This document shows positions 49,001 through 55,770 of a stretch of 64,000 nucleotides of DNA, one piece after another. Source of the DNA: JADLHS01 sp049840435 (GTDB lineage Bacteria > Verrucomicrobiota > Verrucomicrobiia > Limisphaerales > JADLHS01); contig JASGKY010000057.1 of assembly GCA_049840435.1 (NCBI GenBank), positions 1 through 64,000 on the forward strand, given 5' to 3'. A program made the translations under genes and the position numbers. How positions within the stretch are numbered: position 1 is the first letter of the stretch; each line of letters begins with the position of its first letter. The notes beneath the pieces are model-generated. The model saw only the letters and a program-made list of their open reading frames with translations, made no database searches and was not told where the DNA came from.

Positions 49001-50291
49001 TCAGAGTAGGCGGATTGTTCACCGGCGCGACCGTCACCGTGAAGGTCCGCGTCACGGTGTTGTTTGCCGCCTGACCGTCATTCACTGTCACTGTGATTGT
49101 CGCCGTCCCACTCGCATCGGCCACCGGAGTAAAAGTCAGGCTGCCGGTCGCGCTTGGGCTGGTGTAGTTGACCGTCGGATTTGGAATCACGCTCGGATTC
49201 GATGAAGCAGCGGTCACTGTGAGCGTATCGCTTTCATTGGCCGCCCCTGTACCTACACCCGTAAGACCCACGGTTTGTTGGCCAGCGTTTTCCGCCGTGC
49301 TCACATTCGCAAGAGTGTTCAACGTCGGCGCATCGTTGACCGCATTCACCGTCACGGTAAAGGTGCGTGTCACAGTGTTATTCGCAGCCTGCCCATCATT
49401 GACCGTCACCGTAATAGTGGCAGAACCACTGGCATTCGCCACTGGGCTGAAGCTGAGGCTGCCGGTCGCATTTGGGCTCGTGTAGCTGACCGTCGGATTT
49501 GGAATCAATGCAGGATTCGAAGACGCCGCCGTCACGGTCAACGTCTGCGTCTCATTCGCCGCGCCTGTCCCGATGCCGCTCAAGCTCACCGTTTGCACGG
49601 ACGCGTCTTCATTGATGGACACGTTGCTGAGAGCGTTGAGCGTCGGCGTATCATTTACCGCGTTGACCGTCACGACGAACGTGCGAGTGGTCGTGTTATT
49701 TGCCGCCTGACCGTCATCCACCGTCACTGTAATGGTTGCTGTGCCGGTCGCATTGGCCACTGGCGTAAAATTCAGGCTGCCCGTCGCGCTCGGACTGGCG
49801 TAGCTAACGGTGGGATTGGGAATCAAACCGGGATTTGAGGAACTCGCCGTGACCACCAGTGTTTGCGTCTCGCTGGCCGAGCCGGAAGAAATGCCGCTCA
49901 AACTCACAGTCTGGACAGAAGCATCCTCGGCGATGGCGACGGCAGAAATCGCGTCCAATGTCGGCGGGGCATTCGTGATCGCAGCCGGAACAGCATAGCT
50001 AGCTTCATTCGAGAACAGACTTTCCGTGCCTTGGGAATCGTAGGCGGTCACGGCGAAGTAGTAGGTCACCCCATCAGAAAGATTGGCGAGAGTCGCGCTG
50101 GTGACGTTGCCGACGGCGGCAGAATTGGTGTAGCTGCCGGTAGCGACGCCATAATACAGGCGGTAACCCGTAACACTGACGTCAGAACTGGCATCCCACG
50201 CGAGCGTGACGCTGCCGACGGCAAACGACGAAATTCGCGTAAACACTGTGAGACATCCCAAAAGCAAAGCCCAGCGAGCCTTGAGTCCCAC
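43047..50291 (-). CDS. Giant secreted repeat protein (17 tandem cadherin/Ig-like repeats)
   Basis: 2,414 residues without any frame break. I prefer GTG at 50291 (VGLKARWALLLGCLTVF), 11 bases after an AAGGAG ribosome-binding site, over the ATG at 50318. Signal peptide, then a fibronectin type III domain (SVTLAWDASSDVSVTGYRLY). Seventeen repeats of 106 residues follow, each like TLNALSNVSINEDA, SLSGIGTGAANETQTLTVTA, NPSLIPNPTVSYTSP and ATITVTVNDGQAANNT. Next are one divergent repeat, an InlB-B-like domain (VTATPAAGYLFGGWSGSVSS), and a C-terminal domain (LFNEADEVRLHSSGAFNLFM ... GGVVLQKQNAGYG). It lacks PEP-CTERM and the C-terminal module of its neighbours. Likely an adhesin or surface fibre; function unknown. 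Confidence 0.88.
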   Translation of the reverse strand: MGLKARWALLLGCLTVFTRISSFAVGSVTLAWDASSDVSVTGYRLYYGVATGSYTNSAAVGNVTSATLANLSDGVTYYFAVTAYDSQGTESLFSNEASYAVPAAITNAPPTLDAISAVAIAEDASVQTVSLSGISSGSASETQTLVVTASSSNPGLIPNPTVSYASPSATGSLNFTPVANATGTATITVTVDDGQAANNTTTRTFVVTVNAVNDTPTLNALSNVSINEDASVQTVSLSGIGTGAANETQTLTVTAASSNPALIPNPTVSYTSPNATGSLSFSPVANASGSATITVTVNDGQAANNTVTRTFTVTVNAVNDAPTLNTLANVSTAENAGQQTVGLTGVGTGAANESDTLTVTAASSNPSVIPNPTVNYTSPSATGSLTFTPVADASGTATITVTVNDGQAANNTVTRTFTVTVAPVNNPPTLNALTDVTINEDAGAQSVSLAGIGTGAANETQTLTVTAVSSDPSLIPNPSVSYTSPSATGSLNFTPVVNANGTATITVTVNDGQTTNNTVSRSFVVTVNAVNDVPTLAALSNLSVAGNAGNQNVSLSGIGTGATNETQALAVIATSSNPSLIPNPTVSYTSPSATGSLSFAPAANIDGTATITVTVNDGQAANNTVTRTFTVTVSQANAQPTLAALSNVTLNEDAGAQTVGLSGIGSGSVNESQTLTVTATSSNPGLIPNPTVSYTSPSATGSLSFTPVADANGTATISVTVNDGGGISNTMTRTFTVTVSPVNDAPLLNGLSDVTVNEDASAQTVSLSGISTGSTNETQTLTITAVSSNPSLIPNPTVSYTSPSATGSLSFTPVANANGSATITVTVNDGQAANNTVVRTFTVTVSPVNDAPTVNTIANVSIGENSGQQSVGLSGIGAGAANETQTLTVTAVSSNPSLIPNPTVSYVSPSATGNLTFTPAANQSGSATITVTVDDGQAANNTMVRTFTVAVNLANVPPTLTAIGNVSINEDATAQTVALSGISSGSVNESQTLTVTATSSNPSLIPNPTVSYASPDATGSLSFAPLANGNGTATISVTVNDGHAVSNTLTRTFTVTVNAVNDMPTLNALSDMTVNEDAGAQTVSLSGISTGATNETQTLTVTAVSSNPSLIPNPTVSYGSPSATGSLSFTPVANANGSATITVTVNDGQAVNNTVTRTFNVTVSPVNDAPTVNTIANVSIGENSGQQTVSLNGIGTGAANETQTLTVTAVSSNPSLIPNPTVSYLSPSATGSLVFTPAANQSGSATITVTVDDGQAANNTVTRTFTVAVNLANVPPTLTAVGNVSINEDATAQTVALSGISSGSVNESQTLTITAVSSNPSLIPNPTVSYISPDTTGSLSFTPAADANGTATISVTVNDGHAVSNTLTRTFTVTVNAVNDAPTLGAIADAAVNEDSGAQSVSLAGIATGAANETQTLTVTAVSSNPSLIPNPSVSYTSPNAGGTLTFTPVTNGFGSAVITVTVNDGQAANNTAIRTFNVTVSPVNDTPTLNAIANVSIGENAPQQTVSLMGIGSGAANETQTLTVTAVSSDPSVIPNPTVSYTSPGATGSLAFTPVANTSGSATVTVTVNDGQAANNTVVRTFTVAVNVANVPPTLAAINNVSLSEEAAAQTVALSGISSGSVNENQTLTVTASSSNPSLIPNPTVTYTSPNTTGSLGFTPVADANGSAIITVTVNDGHAVSNTFSRTFTVTVAPVNDTPTLNAISNVTVDEDASAQTVGLSGISTGSTNETQTLTITAVSSNPSLIPNPTVSYASPSATGNLSFTPVANANGSATITVTVNDGQAANNTLVRTFTVTVNPVNDTPTLGTIANRTIAENAGLQTVSLSGIGTGAANETQALGITATSSDPSLIPNPTVSYASPNTTGSLSFTPVTDANGTVTITVTVNDGQAVNSTTTRSFAVTVTAVNSAPTITAIPAQTIVSGGSSAPLSFVINDVETTADALTLTALSSAPSIVPLTNIVFSGTGSNRSVTVTSAGVVGAADITINVTDGAASASTTFPVTVTAAPPAVGQLSMTKSGSGTVTPDLGATTLIVGQTYSVTATPAAGYLFGGWSGSVSSTAATITFTMRSNTVLQASFVANPYTTTTATYNGLFNEADEVRLHSSGAFNLFMDGNGNFSAWVQIGYSRYQFAGVFGLNLRATNVVSRWDGTPLTVELLVGSGATSGQISGRVTDGVWSAPLSGGRQVGTTTLAGEYTVVIPGTSGNAAQPAGDGYATMHVADDGLATMSATLADGSKYSHSAYLTTDGDWPMYVSLYVGKGSVMSWLTFTNLSSSDVSGNLVWTKLAGASPISYPLGFTNGTKAVGSTYVMPLDLGKALNLSGAVVSFTGGNLTTPFNNVVSVNSGSQVVNLSPNTMNFKITKSSGLFTGDVQDPISGQTYTFGGVVLQKQNAGYGTMPGATLASRVVLAAP
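44560..49967 (-). repeat. Tandem array of seventeen 318-base repeats with A-B-C higher-order structure
   Basis: 5.4 kb of 318-base units (106 codons), 17 in all. By linker and diagnostic words the units read C AB ABC ABC ABC ABC AB. A units follow a VND linker and carry NEDA. B units carry ENAG/ENSG plus QQ. C units follow an AN(V/A)(P/Q)P linker and carry SVNE(S/N)Q, with DGHAVSNT in three of them. The larger period is therefore three units, 954 bases. Confidence 0.85.
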
Positions 50292-50407
50292 CCGATACAA
50301 CACTCCTTTACAACACATCGAGGCAAGCTATGCAAATACGTTGCCAACTTCATACTGCTCAATGTTCTTAGCACTCTGCCAAGAAATTCCACGGAATTCA
50401 CCCCCAG

Positions 50408-50427
50408 CCCCCGGGAATCCCCCGGGG
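50408..50427. promoter_or_regulatory. Two CCCCCGGG boxes 11 bases apart upstream of the giant repeat gene
   Basis: CCCCCGGG at 50408-50415 and CCCCCGGGG at 50419-50427, C/G junctions exactly 11 bases apart, about 120-135 bases upstream of the GTG start. Same spacing as at 32359/32370 and 55737/55748/55759. Function unproven. Confidence 0.35.
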
Positions 50428-50541
50428 CAAAGTCATCCTCGTTTGAGGACAGTCTCCGGAAGTCTGCAAGACAGCGCTTGTCCTGAAAAACAACAAGCAG
50501 CCACACTGCAATTAAATGTGCGAAAAACTTCTGACCGTGCC

Positions 50542-51153
50542 TCATGTCCCCGGGGTCGCCCCAGGCGGAGTCGCTCCCGAACTGCGCGGACTAGCGCTCA
50601 ACTGCCGCATTCCATCGCGCACATAAAACAATCCAGAAAGGCCGGTAAATACCGCCGCCCCCAGCGTCCACGGCAACAGCCACGCTTCGCCCCAAGCTTG
50701 ATCCCACTTCAATAACAGCCACGACACCGAAACCATCTGAAAGACTGTGGCAATCTTGCCGATGACATGAGGACGGAACGTGACCTTGCCAACGGTAAAA
50801 TGAATGACAATCAGCCCGACGAGGATGACCAGATCACGGCCGATGATCGTGGCCGTAAGCCAGAACGGGATTTGCCCCAGCCGACTACCGTGATCAAAGC
50901 TCAACAAAATCACCGCTGACACGAGCAAAAATTTGTCCGCCAGCGGATCCAACACCGTGCCCAATTCGCTCCATTGATTATAATGCCGAGCGATGTAACC
51001 ATCCACTCCATCCAAAATCGCCGCCGTGGCAAATGTCAGGATTCCAGCCAACCGATAAAGCTCCGCCCCGGTCTTGGCGTAGTAAACCACTGCGACGACA
51101 AAGAAGGGAATCAACAGAATCCGGAAAATGGTGACTTTATTGGCGGTGGTCAC
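50542..51153 (-). CDS. pgsA: CDP-diacylglycerol-glycerol-3-phosphate 3-phosphatidyltransferase
   Basis: Makes phosphatidylglycerol-phosphate at the inner membrane. The CDP-alcohol phosphotransferase signature (DGx2ARx8Gx3Dx3D) is seen as DGVDGYIARHYNQWSELG, with the last two Asp in TVLDPLAD. About four to five membrane helices. 203 residues; start GTG at 51153. The last 15 residues are Pro/Gly/Ser-rich. No clear Shine-Dalgarno; the start is preceded by a G5 run. Confidence 0.92.
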   Translation of the reverse strand: MTTANKVTIFRILLIPFFVVAVVYYAKTGAELYRLAGILTFATAAILDGVDGYIARHYNQWSELGTVLDPLADKFLLVSAVILLSFDHGSRLGQIPFWLTATIIGRDLVILVGLIVIHFTVGKVTFRPHVIGKIATVFQMVSVSWLLLKWDQAWGEAWLLPWTLGAAVFTGLSGLFYVRDGMRQLSASPRSSGATPPGATPGT

Positions 51154-51254
51154 CCCCGGATGGAAATTCCCCCGCCGTCAGGTGACAAGCTCAAATTTTA
51201 TGTGCGACGAAACATAAGCAAAGCGCCAGCCTCCGTCCCGGTGGGATTTGCGAT

Positions 51255-52036
51255 TCACCCCAAAGCTTCCGCCACCCTCCAGATGCCTTGCGCGTGCCCA
51301 GTCACTTCGTGCACCTCCACCACGACGCCATGCAGCATCACACGTCCTTTGGCCACCTCGAAGCGCTGCGGCATATTCGTGATGAACCTTTTAATGACCG
51401 GCTCAATCTCCCGCCCCAACACGCTCTCTTGCGGCCCCGTGAATCCAGCATCGCTCAAGGTACGCGGTGCCACCCGGGAAAATCTGCTCATCCGCTGTTT
51501 GCACATGCGTATGCGTGCCGACAACCGCACTCACCTTGCTATCCAGCATGCGCCCCATGGCAATCTTCTCCGAGGTCGCCTCGGCATGCATATCCACAAA
51601 AATGATCTTAGTTTCCACCCGCAACCGCTCGATCTCGGGCGGCACGACCAGAAACGGATTTTCCAACGCCGCCATGAACGTCCGTCCCTTGCGCATTGAG
51701 CACGCCAACTTTCAGCCCTTGGACTTCAAACACGCCGCTGCCCTGCCCTGGCGTTCCCGGCGGGTAATTCGTCGGCCGCAGAAACCGCTTCTCATTCACG
51801 AGTAACTCCAAGACTTCCTTTTGATCCCAGAGATGATCGCCGCTGGTGATGACATCAATCCCGGCGGCAAAAAGTTCGGCTGCAATGCGGGGCGTAATAC
51901 CATTGCCTCCAGCGGAGTTTTCGCCATTCGCGATGACAAAATTCACTCCGTGCCGCTCCCGAAGCTTGGGTAACAACGCGTGAACCGCCCGACGACCGGG
52001 TTCACCCACAATGTCACCGATGAAAAGAATCTTCAC
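51255..52036 (-). CDS. YmdB/TIGR00282-family metallophosphoesterase (two frameshifts)
   Basis: 259 residues after removing extra bases near 51685 and 51459, the normal length for the family. Start GTG at 52036 (VKILFIGDIVGEPGRRAV). Metal-binding motifs are complete when joined: FIGDIVGEPG, IANGENSAGGNGIT, ITSGDHLWDQKEVLELL, KIIFVDMHAEATSEKIAMG and VVGTHTHVQTADE; then SDAGFTGPQESVLGREIEPV. Members hydrolyse 2',3'-cyclic nucleotides or cAMP and affect RNA turnover and development. It is divergent from pdxJ, with 104 bases between starts. Confidence 0.92.
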
Positions 52037-52140
52037 GTGCGGAGCTAACCATAGAACCGCCCCCCTGACACGCAAAGAATCGTAGCGAAGGCGGATATTT
52101 CAGGATTGCATCTCCCCCGGCGTTTTCCACACTGCGCCGC

Positions 52141-52881
52141 GTGTTAAAACTCGGTGTCAATATTGACCACGTCGCCACGATCCGCGAAGCGCGCTATCGC
52201 GGACTGCACCATGGCGAGCCTTCGCCCGTAGAAGCTGCGCATGTCTGCGAAGCCGCCGGCGCACACGGCATCACTGCGCATCTGCGCGAAGATCGCCGGC
52301 ATATCCAGGACCGCGATGTTTGGAAACTCCGTGAAACCATACGCACCCGACTCAATCTGGAGATGGCCAATTCACCGGAGATCATCGCCATCGCGCTGAA
52401 ACTCCGACCCGAAATCGTCTGCCTCGTTCCGGAGCGTCGCCAAGAAATCACCACCGAAGGCGGACTCGATGTGGTCGGCAACGAGGCCTCCCTTACTGAT
52501 ACCCGCAAGCGCATGAATGACGCGGGCATCGAAGTTAGTCTATTCATTGCGCCCGATCCGCAGCAGATCGAGGCATCAGCCCGCACCGGCAGCGAGTTCA
52601 TCGAATTACATACCGGTCAATTTGCCGAGCAGTTTCATGATCCCGCTAAACGCGACGTGGAATTGCAGCGACTGATTGATGGTGCGAAACAGGCGCACGC
52701 CCTCGGCTTGAAGGTGAACGCCGGACACGGCTTGAATTACGAGAATCTGATGACGCTCCATCGCGTGCCACACCTTGTGGAACTCAACATCGGTCACAGC
52801 ATCGTAAGCCGCGCAGTGTTCGTCGGGTTGCCGGCAGCAATCAAAGAGATGCTGGCGCTGATGCAGAATTATCAGACTTGA
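52141..52881 (+). CDS. pdxJ: Pyridoxine 5'-phosphate synthase
   Basis: The ring-closing step of DXP-dependent vitamin B6 synthesis. 246 residues from GTG at 52141: LGVNIDHVATIREARYRG, HGITAHLREDRRHIQDRDV, LVPERRQEITTEGGLDV, ELHTGQFAEQF, KVNAGHGLNYENL and LNIGHSIVSRAVFVGL are all family signatures. Its 3' end overlaps the convergent acpH gene by 41 bases. In E. coli pdxJ is followed by acpS; here acpS is the next plus-strand gene, with acpH inserted antisense between them. Confidence 0.97.
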   Translation: MLKLGVNIDHVATIREARYRGLHHGEPSPVEAAHVCEAAGAHGITAHLREDRRHIQDRDVWKLRETIRTRLNLEMANSPEIIAIALKLRPEIVCLVPERRQEITTEGGLDVVGNEASLTDTRKRMNDAGIEVSLFIAPDPQQIEASARTGSEFIELHTGQFAEQFHDPAKRDVELQRLIDGAKQAHALGLKVNAGHGLNYENLMTLHRVPHLVELNIGHSIVSRAVFVGLPAAIKEMLALMQNYQT

Positions 52882-53452
52882 GCCGGTCGCTCAGCACTGC
52901 GGCGCGCAGCGCTGGAAAGAACTCGCGGAAGTCCGCGTGCAGTTCGACATAATTCTTTTCCAGTTCCGCCACCCCGCCGACTAAATCCACTTGGCGACGA
53001 AAACGCCGCTCCATTCGCGCCAACGTGCGACGCAGCCCATCGAAATCGCGATACGAGCCAAGCCAATCTTCCGCCCGCATCCGCTGCAAGGGCGGCCAGA
53101 GTGTTTCGGGTAGTTGTGCGCGGTGAATATCAAACGCTCCATAAACTTCCGCGACGAATGATTCCAACGACTGCGCCGAGTGCTGTGGCCAGTCCACCGA
53201 AAGAAAGTGATCGTAAAAAACATCCACCAACACCGGAGCAACTCGACGATAGATTACAAACCGCCGGATGCTCCTCCGCACCACGGGATGTTGATCGGTA
53301 AACGCATCAATCCACCGATGGCACGCAATGCCAGGTTGAAGGACTGAATCGAGTTGCGCCAATTCCGTCGCAGTCAGAAAATCAGGCAGCAGGTTGCCCA
53401 AGCGAAAAGCCGGCGCGTTTTCCGAGAGCAAGGCATGAGCGAGCCAGTTCAT
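52841..53452 (-). CDS. acpH: Acyl carrier protein phosphodiesterase (DUF479 family)
   Basis: 203 residues: MNWLAHALLS, GNLLPDFL, GIACHRWIDAFTDQHPVVRR and VDVFYDHFLSVDWPQHS are the AcpH blocks with the His/Asp residues that bind metal. The enzyme removes 4'-phosphopantetheine from holo-ACP. It is divergent from acpS, which adds that group, with 98 bases between starts, and is antisense to the end of pdxJ. The last about 15 residues are variable and lie in the overlap. Confidence 0.88.
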   Translation of the reverse strand: MNWLAHALLSENAPAFRLGNLLPDFLTATELAQLDSVLQPGIACHRWIDAFTDQHPVVRRSIRRFVIYRRVAPVLVDVFYDHFLSVDWPQHSAQSLESFVAEVYGAFDIHRAQLPETLWPPLQRMRAEDWLGSYRDFDGLRRTLARMERRFRRQVDLVGGVAELEKNYVELHADFREFFPALRAAVLSDRLKSDNSASAPASL

Positions 53453-53550
53453 GATTTGGCCTGTCGTCGATTTGAGTTCTGCAACACCCTCTTGAGCTAG
53501 GCGGAGTTTGCTTGCTCGTCAAGGCTGCCCACGCACAATACCTCTGCATC

Positions 53551-53928
53551 ATGATTCTTGGCATCGGCACGGACATCACAGAAGTCGCCCGCATCCAGTC
53601 CTCGCTGGACAAGTTTGGTGACAGTTTTTTGCAACGCATCCTTTTACCGGGTGAAATCACCTATTGCCGCGGTTATCAGAATCCCGCACCGCAGATCGCG
53701 GCCCGCTTCGCGGCGAAGGAAGCCATTTCGAAGGCCTTTGGCACCGGTATCGGCGCCGAACTTGGCTGGCACGATCTGGAAATTTGCCGAAAGGAATCAG
53801 GAGAGCCGTTTGTCGTTTTGCATGGCGGCGGAAGGAAGCTATTTACGGCCCGAAAGGCGCAGCAACTTTTGATTACTCTCAGCCACACCCATAATTACGC
53901 GACCGCAGTGGCCGTGCTGGAAGGCTGA
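53551..53928 (+). CDS. acpS: Holo-[acyl-carrier-protein] synthase
   Basis: Attaches 4'-phosphopantetheine from CoA to apo-ACP. 125 residues from the ATG at 53551 (MILGIGTDITEVARIQ), the canonical N-terminus; the longer upstream frame is not conserved. RFAAKEAISKAFGTGIG and TLSHTHNYATAVAVLE are the other signatures (E and K metal/CoA contacts). An inverted repeat overlaps its stop codon. Confidence 0.96.
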   Translation: MILGIGTDITEVARIQSSLDKFGDSFLQRILLPGEITYCRGYQNPAPQIAARFAAKEAISKAFGTGIGAELGWHDLEICRKESGEPFVVLHGGGRKLFTARKAQQLLITLSHTHNYATAVAVLEG

Positions 53929-53942
53929 AGACCTTCCAGCAC
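53914..53942. terminator. Hairpin between convergent acpS and PEP-CTERM genes
   Basis: A perfect 11-base inverted repeat (GTGCTGGAAGG with CCTTCCAGCAC, 7-base loop) that spans the acpS stop codon and lies 16 bases past the stop of the opposite gene. No T-run follows on either side, so it is a candidate bidirectional terminator or mRNA-stabilising hairpin rather than a classic one. Confidence 0.55.
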
Positions 53943-53957
53943 GCCCTCCCTCCTTGG

Positions 53958-55553
53958 CTATCGGTTGCGCCGCAACCGGTGGCCGAAAATCAAGCTGCCC
54001 AACCCCAACAGCGTAGCGGCCGTCATGTTTGGCTCGGGAATCGGAATGGCACTATTGTAGGTGATTACCAAACTCAGACCGTCCGCCGAGAGTTCCACTC
54101 CGAAGCGCCCCCCGAGTGTCGGATTCACAAAATTTCCAACCACCAGTTCAAACACCGACGTCGCATCATTGCCGGGTTGAAATATTATCCCGCCGGTCGT
54201 TTGCACGAAGGTCCACAAATAGTTCTGGGTGGGATCAAAATTTGCCGCGAGCCCGGGGACACCGCCCAAGGTGAACGAAGTGACGTCAATCAAAGCCTTG
54301 TCCAAAGCCGTCGCCGCCAGTGTCAATGTCCCATTGATATTCAGCAAATCCCAACCGCCCCCCGCGGTCCCTGTTGCGTTCGCAAGATCCCAGCGATTCG
54401 TTGCCCCACCGAACCAGAAGGTGCTGCCGAGATTGAGCACCCCAATTTCATTACCAGCGGAGATACTTCCCCCTGGCGCATTCGTAACGAAACCGGTGAC
54501 TGTGCCAGTGCCCGCCAGCAGTCCCCCGCTGCCAATGAGCACTGGCCCAGTTCCCGTGCCACTGCCGGTCGCGTTGTTTACCGTCAACCGCCCCGCGCGG
54601 ATCTGAGTTCCACCGGAGTACGTGTTGGCAGCCGTCAGCGTGACCGTGCCGGAGGTAGTTTTGATCAAACCACCCGTGCCCCCCAAACGAGTCGAAACCG
54701 TGCCGGATTGAAGCTGATAGTCAGAACTGCTGGTGATACCGCCGGAAGAACTATTGATCGTCCCTCCGCGCAATGAAATCGAGCTCACCGTGAGATTATA
54801 AGCCCCGAGATTCAACACCCCGCCGTTCAACGTAAGCGGACCGGCGCCTAACGCGTTATTCTTGGCAACAGTTATCGTTCCGCTGTTCAGCGTGAGCCCG
54901 CCCGTGAACAAATTGGGTAAGGTGCCACTAAGTGTCAAATTACCCGCTCCCTCTTTAATCAGCGATCCACCACCACTGATCATTCCTTGGATCGTTGTGT
55001 TGAAACTCCCGGCGATAGTCAGATCGTTGCCCAGCAAGTTGACCGCGCCTCCAAAAACCAAATTCCCAGCATTAGCAGCCCAAAGCTGATCCGCACTTAC
55101 CGTCACACCATTGAGGAAGGTCTGAGTGCTCGCGCTGTTATTCGTAACACCACCGGCGCCAAGATAAAGCATCTCGTTGGATTGCGGCATCAGAGTAAAT
55201 GCTCCGGCGCTCGGAGCAAAGAGCAACGCGTGGAGATAAAAATTTTGGTCCAACAGCGACGTGGTCTTGCTCGTACCCGCAAACGTCACATCGGTATTGG
55301 TCAATCCGCTGATGGTGCCGGCTGGTGGCGGATTATTGAACGCCCAGTTCCCGGCGCGCGTCCAGCGGGCATTCCCCCCAACGCTTGGTGACCAGGTATA
55401 GTTAGTAATCGCAGCTGGCAACGTTGTGGCGGGCAAAACTAGCGCCAACAAGGTGAGCAAGCGCGTAACCCTACGCGGAGAGAATTGATGCACGGCTAAT
55501 GCAGCCGTAGATAATTCCAAATGACGACCATCCACCGTGGGCAGACACGGCAT
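53958..55553 (-). CDS. PEP-CTERM protein with autotransporter-associated beta-strand repeats
   Basis: About 531 residues from ATG 55553, which has GAGG eight bases upstream; a longer frame to 55652 lacks a convincing start. Signal peptide near LLTLLALVLPATTLPA. The body is a right-handed parallel beta-helix type: GNLTLSGTLPNLFTGGLTLN and SGTVTLTAANTYSGGTQIRA are autotransporter-associated beta-strand repeats. The C-terminus IPEPNMTAATLLGLGSLIF plus GHRLRRNR is a PEP-CTERM sorting tag (PEP, membrane helix, basic tail), normally cut by an exosortase. No exosortase gene is in the window. Confidence 0.9.
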   Translation of the reverse strand: MPCLPTVDGRHLELSTAALAVHQFSPRRVTRLLTLLALVLPATTLPAAITNYTWSPSVGGNARWTRAGNWAFNNPPPAGTISGLTNTDVTFAGTSKTTSLLDQNFYLHALLFAPSAGAFTLMPQSNEMLYLGAGGVTNNSASTQTFLNGVTVSADQLWAANAGNLVFGGAVNLLGNDLTIAGSFNTTIQGMISGGGSLIKEGAGNLTLSGTLPNLFTGGLTLNSGTITVAKNNALGAGPLTLNGGVLNLGAYNLTVSSISLRGGTINSSSGGITSSSDYQLQSGTVSTRLGGTGGLIKTTSGTVTLTAANTYSGGTQIRAGRLTVNNATGSGTGTGPVLIGSGGLLAGTGTVTGFVTNAPGGSISAGNEIGVLNLGSTFWFGGATNRWDLANATGTAGGGWDLLNINGTLTLAATALDKALIDVTSFTLGGVPGLAANFDPTQNYLWTFVQTTGGIIFQPGNDATSVFELVVGNFVNPTLGGRFGVELSADGLSLVITYNSAIPIPEPNMTAATLLGLGSLIFGHRLRRNR

Positions 55554-55734
55554 AATTTTTTCCTCAACTTCTGATTCGCCCTGCCGATACAACACACCAG
55601 AGGCAGAAAACCGCTGCGACGCAATTCGCAGGAAAGTCTGACCTCCTTGCAAGGCAACTAAGGTTGTCCACCACTCACAATGGGGACGAACCTCATGTTG
55701 CCGCTTGCCTTTGCAGCCCCGATGCCACCCCTGC

Positions 55735-55763
55735 CCCGGAAAATTTCCGGGCTGCCCCCGGGG
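55735..55763. promoter_or_regulatory. Three CCGG-core boxes spaced exactly 11 bases, upstream of the PEP-CTERM gene
   Basis: C/G junctions at 55737.5, 55748.5 and 55759.5. The first two form a 17-base palindrome (CCCGGAAA, A, TTTCCGGG); the third is CCCCCGGGG. They lie about 180-210 bases upstream of the PEP-CTERM start and a few bases past the stop of the recombinase gene, so they could also be 3' structure of that transcript. Confidence 0.35.
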
Positions 55764-55770
55764 CGCTGCT

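Noticed and set aside
44560..49967. Regular 318-base repeats considered as CRISPR or mobile-element array
   Set aside because: Repeats are contiguous, in frame and code for Ig/cadherin-like units; there are no spacers or ends of an element.
50374..50390. TTAGCACTC, matching one half of the CIRCE heat-shock operator, upstream of the giant repeat gene
   Set aside because: The second half (GAGTGCTAA nine bases on) is absent, and a single 9-base match is expected by chance in a window this size.
50066..50545. 159-codon minus-strand frame overlapping the start of the giant repeat gene
   Set aside because: It reads antigenically unrelated sequence in another frame over a well-supported coding region; the translation resembles no family and is a shadow frame.
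51157..51174. CCCCCGG and CCCCCG next to the pgsA start as a phased box pair
   Set aside because: The junctions are 16 bases apart, out of phase with the others, and the second is incomplete.
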